NCBI GenBank assembly: GCA_963777725.1
Contig: CAVZRR010000019.1
Coordinates: forward strand, 1-64,000
Length of the DNA: 64,000 nucleotides
Source: RPQJ01 sp963777725
GTDB lineage: Bacteria; Pseudomonadota; Gammaproteobacteria; Steroidobacterales; Steroidobacteraceae
Direction: 5' to 3'
The notes below the pieces were generated by a model, which saw nothing but the letters and a program-made list of their open reading frames with translations, searched no databases and had not been told where the DNA came from. Below are positions 54,370 to 64,000 of the stretch, piece after piece (within the stretch, counting starts at the first letter, position 1; each line of letters begins with the position of its first letter). The translations under genes were made by a program, and so were the position numbers.

Positions 54370-55620
54370 CGGTCGATCTCCCCGAACACGATGTCCGCGG
54401 TGCCGATCACGGCGACCACGTCGGCCAGCATGTGGCCCTCGCACCATTTCGTCGAGCGCCGCGAGGTGCGGGAAGCCCGGCGCGCGGCACTTCAGGCGAT
54501 ACGGCTTGTTGGCGCCGTCCGAGACCAGGTAGATGCCGAACTCGCCCTTGGGCGCCTCGACGGCCGCGTACGCCTCGCCTTCGGGCACGCGGTAGCCCTC
54601 GGTGAACAGCTTGAAGTGATGGATCAGCGATTCCATGTCGCCCTTCATCTGCTCGCGGGTCGGCGGGACGATCTTGTGGTCGTCCACCATCACCGGGCCC
54701 GGATTACCGCGCAGCCAGTCGACGCACTGCTTGATGATGCGGTTCGACTGGCGCATCTCCTCGACGCGCACCAGGTAGCGGTCGTAGCAGTCGCCGTTCA
54801 CGCCCACCGGGATGTCGAAGTCCATCAGGCCGTAGACTTCGTAGGGCTGCTTCTTGCGCAGGTCCCACGCAATGCCGGAACCGCGCAGCATCGGGCCGGT
54901 GAAGCCCAGGTTGAGCGCGCGCTCGGGCGTCACGACGCCGATGTTGACGGTGCGCTGCTTCCAGATGCGGTTGTCCGTGAGCAGCATCTCGTACTCGTCC
55001 ACGCAGGCCGGGAAGCGGCTCGTGAAGTCGTCGATGAAGTCGAGCATCGAGCCCGAGCGCTTCTCGTTCAGGCGGTCGACGTCCTTCTGCGACTTCCAGC
55101 GCGACGCCTGGTACTTCGGCATCGAGTCGGGCAGGTCGCGGTACACGCCGCCCGGCCGGTAGTAGGTCGCGTGCATGCGCGTGCCCGAGACCGCCTCGTA
55201 GCAGTCCATCAGGTCTTCGCGCTCGCGGAAGCAGTACAGGAACATCGTCATCGCGCCGATGTCGAGGCCGTGCGCGCCGAGCCACATCAGGTGGTTCAGG
55301 ATGCGGGTGATCTCGTCGAACATGACGCGGATGTACTGCGCGCGCAGCGGCACCTCGATGCCGAGCAGCTTCTCGATCGCCATCACGTAGGCGTGCTCGT
55401 TGCACATCATCGAGACGTAGTCGAGTCGGTCCATGTAGCCGATCGACTGGTTGAACGGCTTCGACTCGGCGAGCTTCTCGGTGGCGCGGTGCAGCAGGCC
55501 GATGTGCGGGTCGGCCTTCTGCACGACCTCGCCGTCCATCTCGAGGACCAGGCGCAGCACGCCGTGCGCCGCAGGATGCTGCGGCCCGAAGTTCATCGTG
55601 TAGCTGCGGATCTCAGCCAT
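54366..55620 (-). CDS. nuoD: NADH-quinone oxidoreductase subunit D (one-base excess near 3' end)
   Basis: Quinone-site subunit related to hydrogenase large subunits. Has NFGPQHPAAHGVLRLVLEMD with the quinone-contacting His, and GWDLRKKQPYEVYGLM-like core (here AWDLRKKQPYEVYGLMDFDI). Near the end LAALDEMVRG is followed in the natural frame by HMLADVVAVIGTADIVFGEI and a stop at 54368-54366, reached only after deleting one base in the CCC run at about 54434-54438. Start ATG 55620 overlaps the nuoC stop. Confidence 0.93.
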
Positions 55621-56323
55621 GGCGCGGGGGGTCCTTCAAGGCCGCGTCGTAACGGTTGTCGTCGCGGATCACGCGCGGCACCAGCGTGCGCGGCTCGATG
55701 CTGACCGGCTCGTAGACGACGCGGCCCTTCGCCGGGTCGTAACGGACCTCGACGTTGCCGATCAGCGGGAAATCCTTGCGGAACGGGTGACCGACGAAAC
55801 CGTAGTCCGTCAGCAGCCGGCGCAGGTCGGGGTGGCCGCGGAACAGGATGCCGAACAGGTCGAACGCTTCGCGCTCGTACCAGTCGGCCGCCTTCCAGAC
55901 GCCCTCGACGGAGTCGAGCATCGGCGGCTCGCCGTCCTCGCACCAGCAACGCAGCCGCAGGCGGCGATTGCGGGCGACCGACAGCAGGTGATAGACGACG
56001 GCGAAGCGGCGTTCGCTCCCCTCGCCGCCGTCCGCGTCGGCGTAGCGGGAGACGTAGGCCGAGCGACCACGGCTGAAGCCGCTGTTGGACGCGGACTCGG
56101 TCTGCCATTCGACGCGTCCGTAGTCGAGGTAATCGACGCCGGTGAGATCGACCAGTTGCTCGAAGCGCCAGTCCGGCTCGTCGCGCAGCGCGCGGCAGAC
56201 GACGACCAGCTGCGACGCCGGCACCTCGAAGGTGAGCTCGCCGCAGCGCGACGGCACCCGTTCCAGGGCGCTCCCGAAGCGTGCCAGCAGTGTCCCGGCC
56301 TGGTTTTCCAGCGCATCGCTCAT
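55613..56323 (-). CDS. nuoC: NADH-quinone oxidoreductase subunit C
   Basis: 236-residue peripheral-arm subunit. ATG 56323 (MSDALENQAG), 7 bp after the nuoB stop, is chosen over a longer out-of-family frame. Typical core: LVDLTGVDYLDYG (about 66-78), then VWKAADWYEREAFDLFGILF and LLTDYGFVGHPFRKDFPL. Overlaps nuoD by 8 bp. Confidence 0.95.
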   Translation of the reverse strand: MSDALENQAGTLLARFGSALERVPSRCGELTFEVPASQLVVVCRALRDEPDWRFEQLVDLTGVDYLDYGRVEWQTESASNSGFSRGRSAYVSRYADADGGEGSERRFAVVYHLLSVARNRRLRLRCWCEDGEPPMLDSVEGVWKAADWYEREAFDLFGILFRGHPDLRRLLTDYGFVGHPFRKDFPLIGNVEVRYDPAKGRVVYEPVSIEPRTLVPRVIRDDNRYDAALKDPPRHG

Positions 56324-56330
56324 GGTTCGC

Positions 56331-56813
56331 TCAGCGGGCAATCGTCTGGGTGCGGTGGATCTTCTTCTGCAACTGCAGGATCCCGTAGAGCAGCGCCTCG
56401 GCCGTCGGCGGGCAACCCGGCACGTAAACGTCCACCGGAACGATGCGGTCGCAGCCGCGCACGACCGCGTAGGAATAGTGGTAATAGCCGCCGCCATTCG
56501 CGCAGGAGCCCATCGAGATCACCCAGCGCGGCTCGGGCATCTGGTCGTAGACCTTGCGCAGCGCCGGGGCCATCTTGTTGACGAGCGTGCCCGCCACGAT
56601 CATCACGTCGGACTGGCGCGGGCTCGGGCGAAAGACGATGCCGAAGCGGTCGAGGTCGTAGCGCGCGGCGCCCGCGTGCATCATTTCGACCGCGCAGCAG
56701 GCGAGCCCGAAAGTCATCGGCCACATCGAGCCCGTGCGGGCCCAGTTCATGACCGCGTCGACCGTCGTCGTGACGAAGCCGCGCTCGGGCAGCTCGGAGG
56801 CTTCTAGTCCCAT
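56331..56813 (-). CDS. nuoB: NADH-quinone oxidoreductase subunit B
   Basis: 160-residue subunit holding cluster N2, the last Fe-S centre before quinone. Ligand motifs: GLACCAVEMMH (tandem Cys), GSCANGGG and VPGCPPTAEAL. ATG 56813 overlaps the nuoA stop (ATGGGACTAG), and the longer upstream reading is only the shadow of nuoA. Confidence 0.96.
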   Translation of the reverse strand: MGLEASELPERGFVTTTVDAVMNWARTGSMWPMTFGLACCAVEMMHAGAARYDLDRFGIVFRPSPRQSDVMIVAGTLVNKMAPALRKVYDQMPEPRWVISMGSCANGGGYYHYSYAVVRGCDRIVPVDVYVPGCPPTAEALLYGILQLQKKIHRTQTIAR

Positions 56814-57160
56814 TCCAGGGCCCCTTTCTTCCACTCGTAGATGAAGCCGACCACGAGCACGAGCAGGAAGACGCCCATCGCGGCGAGGGCGACGATGCCG
56901 ACCGAGTCGAGCGCGACCGCCCACGGGAAGAGGAACGCGATTTCGAGGTCGAAGACGATGAACAGGATCGCGACGAGGTAATAGCGCACGTCGAACTTCA
57001 TGCGCGAATCCTCGAAGGCCTCGAAGCCGCACTCGTAGGCGGAGAGCTTTTCGGGATCGGGACGACGCGGCCCGAACGCGAAGCCGAGCACCAGCAGCAG
57101 CGTGCCGATCGCGCCGGCCACCGCGAGGAAAATCAGGATCGGCAGGTACTCTGCGAGCAT
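56804..57160 (-). CDS. nuoA: NADH-quinone oxidoreductase subunit A
   Basis: 118-residue first gene of the nuo operon, three membrane helices. The loop KLSAYECGFEAFEDSRMKFD (about 39-58) with its Cys is the family signature. The 75-bp gap to the terminator after tRNA-Leu contains TAGAAT (minus strand, 57208-57203), a possible -10 for the operon, but a good -35 is not seen. Confidence 0.95.
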   Translation of the reverse strand: MLAEYLPILIFLAVAGAIGTLLLVLGFAFGPRRPDPEKLSAYECGFEAFEDSRMKFDVRYYLVAILFIVFDLEIAFLFPWAVALDSVGIVALAAMGVFLLVLVVGFIYEWKKGALEWD

Positions 57161-57248
57161 CGCGCGATGCAGCTCCGGTTCAGCAGCCCCGACGGGCCGC
57201 AGATTCTAACAGGGAGTGTTGCGGCGCAGTAAGGTGGCGAAAAGAAAA

Positions 57249-57271
57249 AGGCGAACCGGAGGGGTTCGCCT
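57249..57271 (-). terminator. Intrinsic terminator after tRNA-Leu
   Basis: On the minus strand AGGCGAACC-CCTCC-GGTTCGCCT followed by TTTTCTTT. Nine-base stem with T-run, 11 bp past the tRNA, which isolates secG/tRNA-Leu from the nuo operon. Confidence 0.85.
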
Positions 57272-57281
57272 GTTCTCGATC

Positions 57282-57366
57282 TGGTGCGGATGGAGAGACT
57301 CGAACTCTCACGCCTTACGGCACTACCCCCTCAAGATAGCGTGTCTACCAATTCCACCACATCCGC
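57282..57366 (-). tRNA. tRNA-Leu (GAG)
   Basis: 85-nt class II tRNA with encoded CCA. Acceptor GCGGATG/CATCCGC, D arm GTGGAATTGGTAGACAC, anticodon loop TTGAGGG (anticodon GAG) in a CTATC/GGTAG stem, a variable arm around TGCCGTAAGGCG, and GAGAGTTCGAGTCTCTC as the T arm. It directly follows secG, as leuU does in Escherichia coli. Confidence 0.95.
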
Positions 57367-57385
57367 AATCGTGTCAGTCGCGCCC

Positions 57386-57787
57386 TCACTGGCTCGCGGG
57401 CGCTGGCGCCGGCTCGGGCGTCACGGCGGGCGGCGCAGTCGTCGGCGCGGGCTCGGGAATGCTCGGCAGCATGCCCGGGGCCGGAGCGGTCGGCGCCGGA
57501 GCTGTCTGCTCGGTCTGGACGCGATCGACGACGCTGGTGGGCGCCGTGCCGCGACTGAGCAGGTAGGACAGCCCGAGGCTCGTGATGAAGAACAGCGTGG
57601 CCAGGATCGCCGTCGTGCGGGACATGAACGAGCCCGATCCGCGCGCGCCGAAGACCGTGCCCGAGGCACCCGCGCCGAAGCCGGCGCCGGCGTCCGCACC
57701 GCGGCCGCGCTGCAACAGCACCAGTCCGATGATCGATGCCGCGAGCAGCACGTGAAAGACGACCGCCAGCGTTTGTACCCAGCTCAT
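57386..57787 (-). CDS. secG: Preprotein translocase subunit SecG
   Basis: 133-residue inner-membrane protein of the SecYEG export channel. ATG 57787 gives SWVQTLAVVFHVLLAASIIG (first helix), the conserved LLQRGRGADAGAGFGAGASG loop and SRTTAILATLFFITSLGLSY (second helix). A Pro/Ala/Thr-rich tail of ~45 residues is longer than in Escherichia coli but usual in related high-GC genomes. It sits 19 bp downstream of tpiA. Confidence 0.93.
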   Translation of the reverse strand: MSWVQTLAVVFHVLLAASIIGLVLLQRGRGADAGAGFGAGASGTVFGARGSGSFMSRTTAILATLFFITSLGLSYLLSRGTAPTSVVDRVQTEQTAPAPTAPAPGMLPSIPEPAPTTAPPAVTPEPAPAPASQ

Positions 57788-57806
57788 GTGCCCGATGTCT
57801 CCGTTG

Positions 57807-58559
57807 TCAATCCGCGGCCGCGCAGATCTGCGCGAACTCTTCCGCCTTGAGCGAGGCGCCACCGACGAGGCCGCCGTCGATGTCCGCCATCGCGAAGAGT
57901 TCCCGTGCGTTCGAGGCCTTGACGCTGCCGCCGTACAGGATCCTCACAGATCCGCCAATTGTAGCATCCAGCGCCGCCAACTGGCTGCGGATCGAGGCGT
58001 GCACGTCCTGCGCCTGCTCTGGCGTCGCGTTGCGGCCCGTGCCGATGGCCCAGACGGGCTCATAAGCCACGACCGCCCGGTCGAACGCCGCGATGCCGCT
58101 CACGGCCAGCACGGCCTCGAGCTGCCGGGAGACGACGTCGCTGGTCCGCCCGGCTTCGCGCTCCTCGAGCGTCTCGCCGACGCAAAGCACCGGCGTGAGC
58201 CCGTGCGCCTGCGCCGCCATGAACTTGCGCGCCACCAGCGCGTCGTGCTCGCCGAACAGCTGCCGGCGCTCGGAATGGCCGACCAGCACGTAGCGGCAAC
58301 CGACGTCGCGCAGCATCGTCCCGGACACCTCGCCGGTGAACGCACCTTGCGCCTCCGCACACAGCGACTGGGCGCCCAACGCCACGTCGCTGTCCTTCAA
58401 CAGGCGCTCGATTTCCCACAAGTACACGAACGGCGGGCACAGCAGGACTTCCGACCGGCCATCCGGACGGAGCAGGTCGAGCAGCGAACGCACCAGCTGC
58501 GCGTTCTCGGCCCGGGAGCCGTGCATCTTCCAGTTTCCAGCGACGAGGGGCTTACGCAT
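57807..58559 (-). CDS. tpiA: Triosephosphate isomerase
   Basis: 250 residues from ATG 58559 (GGAGAG upstream; a GTG four codons earlier is possible). Interconverts dihydroxyacetone phosphate and glyceraldehyde 3-phosphate in glycolysis. Active-site residues are present: GNWKMHG (Lys near the N-terminus), YVLVGHSERR (His) and VVAYEPVWAIGTG (catalytic Glu), with the phosphate-binding ILYGGSV near the end. Confidence 0.97.
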   Translation of the reverse strand: MRKPLVAGNWKMHGSRAENAQLVRSLLDLLRPDGRSEVLLCPPFVYLWEIERLLKDSDVALGAQSLCAEAQGAFTGEVSGTMLRDVGCRYVLVGHSERRQLFGEHDALVARKFMAAQAHGLTPVLCVGETLEEREAGRTSDVVSRQLEAVLAVSGIAAFDRAVVAYEPVWAIGTGRNATPEQAQDVHASIRSQLAALDATIGGSVRILYGGSVKASNARELFAMADIDGGLVGGASLKAEEFAQICAAAD

Positions 58560-58665
58560 TCGGCTCTCCACCGTCCAACCGGCCGTCTCCAGCCATGGGG
58601 GCGGTCCGCGAAAGGCGCGCGATCTTAGCGGCGGGTCGGCGGGAATGCAATTCGCCCGCGGTACC

Positions 58666-60000
58666 TCAGACGGACTGGCGGACCGTTTCCGCCAGCTCGT
58701 TCGCGTGCCTTGTGACGACCTCTTCGTCTTCGCCTTCGACCATCACGCGGATCAGCGGTTCGGTGCCCGAGGCCCTCAGCACCACCCGGCCCGTGCGGCC
58801 CAGGGCCGCCTCGACGCGACTGACGGCGGCCTGGATCGCCGGCGACTGGCGCGGGTCGATCCGCTCGCGAACCCGGACATTGACCATGACCTGGGGGAAC
58901 TGCGGCATGCCGGCCGTGAGTTCCGCGAGCGGCCGCCCCGTCCGCTTCATGACCGCAAGGACCTGCAGCGCGCTCACGAGGCCGTCGCCGGTCGTCGTGC
59001 GATCGAGGCAGAGCAGATGCCCGGACGTCTCGCCGCCGAGCACGCCACCGTGCTCACGCAGCATTGCGAGGACGTAGCGATCACCGACGGCGGCGCGCAG
59101 GAACGGAATGCCCTCGGCCTGCAGCGACTGCTCGAGGCCGAGGTTGCTCATCACGGTGCCGACCACGGGCCCCTTGAGTTCGCCCTGACGATGACGGTCA
59201 CGGGCGATCACGTACAGCAGGCGATCGCCGTCCACGAGGCGGCCGAGGTGATCGACCATGACGAGCCGGTCGCCGTCGCCGTCGAGCGCGATGCCGACGT
59301 CGGCACCGACGCCGGACACGGTGAGTTGCAGCAACTCGGGGGCCGTCGAGCCGCAGCGCAAGTTGATGTTGCGGCCATTGGGCGAGCAGCCGATCGGGAT
59401 GATCTCGGCGCCGAGGTCAGTCAACACCCGCGGCGCGACCTTGTAGGCCGCGCCGTGCGCGCAGTCGATGACGACCTTGAGCCCGGCGAGATCGACACCT
59501 GCCGGCATCGTCGACGCGCAGAAGTCCTGGTAAATGCCCCGCGACTTGTCGACCCGCGTGGCGCGGCCGAGCGAGATCGACTCGCGCGTCAGGGCCGGCT
59601 CGTCGAGCAGTCGCTCGATCTGCTCCTCGACGTCGTCGGACAGCTTGCTGCCGGCCGAATCGAAGAACTTGATGCCGTTGTCTTCGTAAAGATTGTGGGA
59701 GGCGCTGATCACCACGCCGAAACGACAGCCGAAGTGCTGCGTCAGGTAGGCGATGCCCGGCGTCGGCAGCGGGCCGATCAGGTGCGCGTCCACGCCCGCC
59801 GCAACGAACCCGGCTTCGAGCGCGGCCTCGAACATGTAGCCCGACAGGCGCGTGTCCTTGCCGACGAGCGCGATGCCACCGTTCGGCGCCAGCACGCGGG
59901 CGGCGGCGCTGGCGAGGCGCAGCGCGAATTCGACCGTCATCGGGTGCTCGCCCACGCGACCACGCACGCCATCGGTACCGAAGAATCTACGGGCCATCAT
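58666..60000 (-). CDS. glmM: Phosphoglucosamine mutase
   Basis: 444 residues. Converts glucosamine-6-phosphate to glucosamine-1-phosphate for peptidoglycan and lipopolysaccharide precursors. Motifs: RFFGTDGVRGRVG at the start, VVISASHNLYEDNGIKFF with the phosphorylated Ser, GIALDGDGDRLV (Mg2+ loop), GGETSGHLL and RASGTEPLIRVM (phosphate contact). The start overlaps the folP stop (ATGATGGC), the classic folP-glmM coupling. Confidence 0.97.
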   Translation of the reverse strand: MMARRFFGTDGVRGRVGEHPMTVEFALRLASAAARVLAPNGGIALVGKDTRLSGYMFEAALEAGFVAAGVDAHLIGPLPTPGIAYLTQHFGCRFGVVISASHNLYEDNGIKFFDSAGSKLSDDVEEQIERLLDEPALTRESISLGRATRVDKSRGIYQDFCASTMPAGVDLAGLKVVIDCAHGAAYKVAPRVLTDLGAEIIPIGCSPNGRNINLRCGSTAPELLQLTVSGVGADVGIALDGDGDRLVMVDHLGRLVDGDRLLYVIARDRHRQGELKGPVVGTVMSNLGLEQSLQAEGIPFLRAAVGDRYVLAMLREHGGVLGGETSGHLLCLDRTTTGDGLVSALQVLAVMKRTGRPLAELTAGMPQFPQVMVNVRVRERIDPRQSPAIQAAVSRVEAALGRTGRVVLRASGTEPLIRVMVEGEDEEVVTRHANELAETVRQSV

Positions 60001-60854
60001 CCACTCCCTCCGGTCGCAGCCCGCCTGAGCGCGCTCGCCACCTTGACTGCATCCACGGTCGCCGCCACGTCGTGGGCGCGGACGATCGCCGCGCCCCGCA
60101 TCACGCTGAGCGCCGCAAGCGCGACGCTGCCCGCCAGCCGCTCGCCGGTGGGCCGGCCCGTGATGATACCGAGGAGCGACTTGCGCGAAACGCCGACCAG
60201 TACCGGGATTCCGGGGTCGGCGAGCCGGTCGAGCGCCGCGAGCAGCGCCAGGTTGTGCTCCGGACGCTTGCCGAAGCCGATGCCCGGGTCGATGCAGATC
60301 CGCTCGCGAGGAATGCCCGCAGCCTCACAGGCCTCGATCCGCCCCCTGAGGTCCTGTCGCACGTCGTCGACGACGGACCGGTACTGCGGGTCGACCTGCA
60401 TCGTGCGTGGCTCACCACGCATGTGCATCAGGCAGACGCCTGCGCCGGTCTCCGCGACGGCCGCCAGCGCACCCGGCGCCTGCAGCGCGCGGACGTCGTT
60501 GATCAGGCACGCGCCGGCGGCGACGGCGGCGCGCATGATCTCGGGCTTGGTGGTGTCGACCGAGATCGGGACGCCGGCCCGGCGGGCGAGGCGCTCGATG
60601 ACGGGCACGACGCGCGCGAGTTCAGCCTCGAGTTCGACCGGCGCAGCCCCGGGCCGCGTGGACTCACCGCCAACGTCGATGATCGCGGCACCCTCCGCCG
60701 CCATCGCGAGCCCCCACTCCACGGCCCCATCGATGTCGGCGTGTCGGCCGCCGTCGGAGAAGGAGTCCGGCGTCACGTTCAGGATGCCCATCACGACCGG
60801 CTCGGCGAGATCGAGCACGGTGTCGCGACAGACGAGCTTCAACGGGGGTTGCAT
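59997..60854 (-). CDS. folP: Dihydropteroate synthase
   Basis: 285 residues. Condenses 4-aminobenzoate with hydroxymethyldihydropterin diphosphate in folate synthesis and is the sulfonamide target. Motifs: VMGILNVTPDSFSDGG, IDVGGESTRPGAAPV, and the later DPGIGFGKRPEHN and GVSRKSLLG. It works two steps downstream of FolE, which is also in the window. Confidence 0.96.
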   Translation of the reverse strand: MQPPLKLVCRDTVLDLAEPVVMGILNVTPDSFSDGGRHADIDGAVEWGLAMAAEGAAIIDVGGESTRPGAAPVELEAELARVVPVIERLARRAGVPISVDTTKPEIMRAAVAAGACLINDVRALQAPGALAAVAETGAGVCLMHMRGEPRTMQVDPQYRSVVDDVRQDLRGRIEACEAAGIPRERICIDPGIGFGKRPEHNLALLAALDRLADPGIPVLVGVSRKSLLGIITGRPTGERLAGSVALAALSVMRGAAIVRAHDVAATVDAVKVASALRRAATGGSG

Positions 60855-60865
60855 GGCGCGAAACG

Positions 60866-60891
60866 AAGCGCCCGGCAGGGGCCGGGCGCTT
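60866..60891 (-). terminator. Hairpin between ftsH and folP
   Basis: Inverted repeat AAGCGCCCGGC / GCCGGGCGCTT with a short loop, 11 bp after the ftsH stop; CGTTTCG follows on the minus strand. Probably a partial terminator separating ftsH from folP-glmM. Confidence 0.65.
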
Positions 60892-60901
60892 GGACGATGG
60901 A

Positions 60902-62818
<1,917 letters not shown>

Positions 62819-62884
62819 TGCTTTAACCTCGGTACCAGACGCAGCAATCCCGGGCCCGGAACGCCCGATTGCGCGCAGTCGACA

Positions 62885-63511
62885 CTACACCAATCGATAC
62901 CCGCGTGCCAGAACGTACACCTCTGGACTGCGCGACCGTGATGCTTTCGGCTTGCGCAGCTTCACGGTTTCATAGCTCTTGCGGAGCCGGGCCACCAGCG
63001 GCTCGAAGCCGCGCCCCTGGAACACCTTGACCAGCAGGTCGCCGCCGGGCCGCAAGGCCTGCGCCGCGAACTCCTCGGCGAGTTCCACCAGCTGCATCGA
63101 GCGGTCGTGGTCGACGTCCGCGATGCCCATCATGTTGGGGGCCATGTCCGACATTACAAGATCGACCCGGGCGCCCCCCAGCAACGCATTCAGCTGCCCG
63201 AGCACGGATTCGTCGTTGAAGTCGCCCTGGATGAACTCCACGCCGGGGATCGCGGGCATGTCGAGCACGTCGAGCGCAATGACCCGTCCTTTGCCATCGA
63301 GCCGGCGGGCCGCGTACTGGCTCCAGCCGCCGGGCGCCGCACCGAGGTCGACGACCGTCATCCCCGGCTTCAGCAGCCGGTCGCTCTTCTGGATCTCCTC
63401 GAGCTTGAACGCGGCGCGCGACCGCCAGCCCTCCTCGTGCGCCCGCTTCACGTACGGGTCGGCGGCGTGCTCGGCGAGCCAGCGGGCGGAGCTTTTGGAG
63501 CGCTTAGGCAC
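62885..63511 (-). CDS. rlmE: 23S rRNA 2'-O-ribose U2552 methyltransferase
   Basis: 208-residue SAM-dependent methyltransferase (RrmJ/FtsJ) acting on the 50S subunit. VVDLGAAPGGWSQYAARRL (about 54-72) is the SAM-binding motif; the K-D-K-E tetrad is represented by Lys in SRAAFKLEEI, Asp in VMSDMAPNM, Lys in LLVKVFQG and Glu in SPEVYVLARG. It pairs with ftsH as in most Gammaproteobacteria. Confidence 0.96.
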   Translation of the reverse strand: MPKRSKSSARWLAEHAADPYVKRAHEEGWRSRAAFKLEEIQKSDRLLKPGMTVVDLGAAPGGWSQYAARRLDGKGRVIALDVLDMPAIPGVEFIQGDFNDESVLGQLNALLGGARVDLVMSDMAPNMMGIADVDHDRSMQLVELAEEFAAQALRPGGDLLVKVFQGRGFEPLVARLRKSYETVKLRKPKASRSRSPEVYVLARGYRLV

Positions 63512-63522
63512 TGGGAGGGGTT

Positions 63523-63649
63523 GGGGGATAGGGGATGGGGGATAGTTTAAGAGGTGCGGTGGAATCGTTCGGGTTCAATGGCGGTTGGTGCAACGAGCCC
63601 GGCGCGCCGGCGGCCGCCCTCTTACACTATCCCCCATCCCCTATCCCCT
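63523..63649. repeat. G-rich inverted repeat in the rlmE-yhbY intergenic region
   Basis: Arm 1 (63523-63545) is GGGGGATAGGGGATGGGGGA then TAG; arm 2 (63627-63649) is its reverse complement, CTATCCCCCATCCCCTATCC then CC. The arms are ~22 bp and separated by ~81 bp. Each arm has three to four G-runs spaced by ATA/AT. Confidence 0.85.
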
Positions 63650-63662
63650 ATCCCCTTCCTCC

Positions 63663-63967
63663 ATGCCCTCACCGAACCGCAACGCAAATACCTCCGCCGT
63701 CTCGGCCACGACCGCGAACCGATCGTGCTGATCGGGCAGAAAGGGCTCACCGAAAACGTCGTCGCGGAGCTCGATCGGGCGCTGCGGGATCACGAGCTCG
63801 TCAAGGTTCGGGCCCGAGTGGGGGACCGGGACGAGCGCGACCGGATCCTCGCCGAGCTGGCTGCCGGCACCTCGGCCGAACTCGTGCAGCGGATCGGCCA
63901 CGTGGCGCTGTATTACCGCCGCAACCCGGACCTGCCGGGCATCCTGCTGCCGGGCGCTCAGACGTAG
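63663..63967 (+). CDS. yhbY: Ribosome-assembly RNA-binding protein YhbY (start frame uncertain)
   Basis: CRS1/YhbY RNA-binding domain, about 100 residues, linked to 50S assembly. Core: LTEPQRKYLRRLGHDREPIV, LIGQKGLTENVVAELDRALR, then LVKVRARVGDRDERDRILAE. The family normally begins Met-Pro-Leu-Thr. Here ATG 63663 is followed by CCCTCACC, one C short of ATG CCC CTC ACC, so the ATG is out of frame with the domain; the only in-frame starts (63554, 63578) lie before the repeat. A missing base at the start is likely. Confidence 0.85.
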
Positions 63968-64000
63968 CGGACCGCCACGATCTCGAACGCCCGCGTGCCG
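63958..64000 (-). CDS. greA: 3' end of a minus-strand gene, probably greA
   Basis: Only the last 13 codons are in the window: GTRAFEIVAVRYV then a stop at 63960-63958. This fits the C-terminal strand of transcript-cleavage factor GreA (pattern: TPxGxxxYEIxxVxY), and greA neighbours yhbY-rlmE-ftsH in many Gammaproteobacteria. The stop lies within the convergent 3' end of yhbY (10-bp overlap). Confidence 0.55.
   Translation of the reverse strand, partial: GTRAFEIVAVRYV

Noticed and set aside
53863..55620. Apparent nuoD-nuoE gene fusion (585 codons)
   Set aside because: The junction is out of family on the NuoD side; deleting one base restores the normal NuoD C-terminus and a separate nuoE start that overlaps the nuoD stop.

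Overview
The window is high-GC DNA from a gammaproteobacterium. The right third keeps a conserved gammaproteobacterial order on the minus strand, read 5' to 3': (greA end) - rlmE - ftsH - folP - glmM - tpiA - secG - tRNA-Leu(GAG) - nuoABCDEFGHIJKLMN - tRNA-fMet, with yhbY divergent at the far right. This resembles Xanthomonadales/Nevskiales/Steroidobacter-type genomes; the exact lineage cannot be fixed from sequence reading alone.

Left region (1-10 kb) is ordinary chromosome: an aromatic amino acid decarboxylase (cut by the window edge) translationally coupled to a GPH-type MFS symporter, a YqaA/DedA membrane protein, a tonB-exbB-exbD operon with a DUF1232 protein, a glutathione S-transferase, folE, a BLUF photoreceptor, and a secreted metzincin protease with a glycine-rich C-terminal anchor. 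From 10.3 to 13.5 kb lies a polysaccharide-type pair: an oligosaccharide flippase and an asparagine-synthase-like enzyme lacking the glutaminase cysteine.

The middle (13.5-42.7 kb) is accessory DNA. It holds IS3 and IS5 remnants, a Ser/Thr kinase with an extracytoplasmic Calx-beta domain, secreted proteins of unknown function, a decayed DUF5011 surface protein, and prophage debris (broken HK97-type capsid gene, small head and membrane genes). Five well-preserved copies (plus one degenerate) of a repeat made of a terminator hairpin and the 3' end of tRNA-fMet punctuate 21.5-33.0 kb, all in the orientation of the intact tRNA-fMet at 42.73 kb. They divide the DNA into cassette-like blocks carrying one or a few genes each: a glycosidase-like secreted protein, two paralogous DNRLRE/beta-helix proteins, a GFA-family protein, and a nucleotidyltransferase with a small overlapping partner. 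This reads as serial integration at tRNA-fMet. The block nearest the tRNA carries an ECF sigma factor, a TPR-type Ser/Thr kinase and a ~1,576-residue PKD/Calx-beta/choice-of-anchor surface protein, plausibly one signalling-to-surface unit. No integrase gene is visible.

The nuo operon encodes a complete 14-subunit NADH:quinone oxidoreductase, but nuoG (three times), nuoD and nuoN are broken by single extra bases. Since every break in this otherwise intact operon is a +1, residual sequencing insertions are the simplest explanation. The tRNA-fMet promoter and 5' half, together with the nuoN 3' end, are tandemly duplicated.
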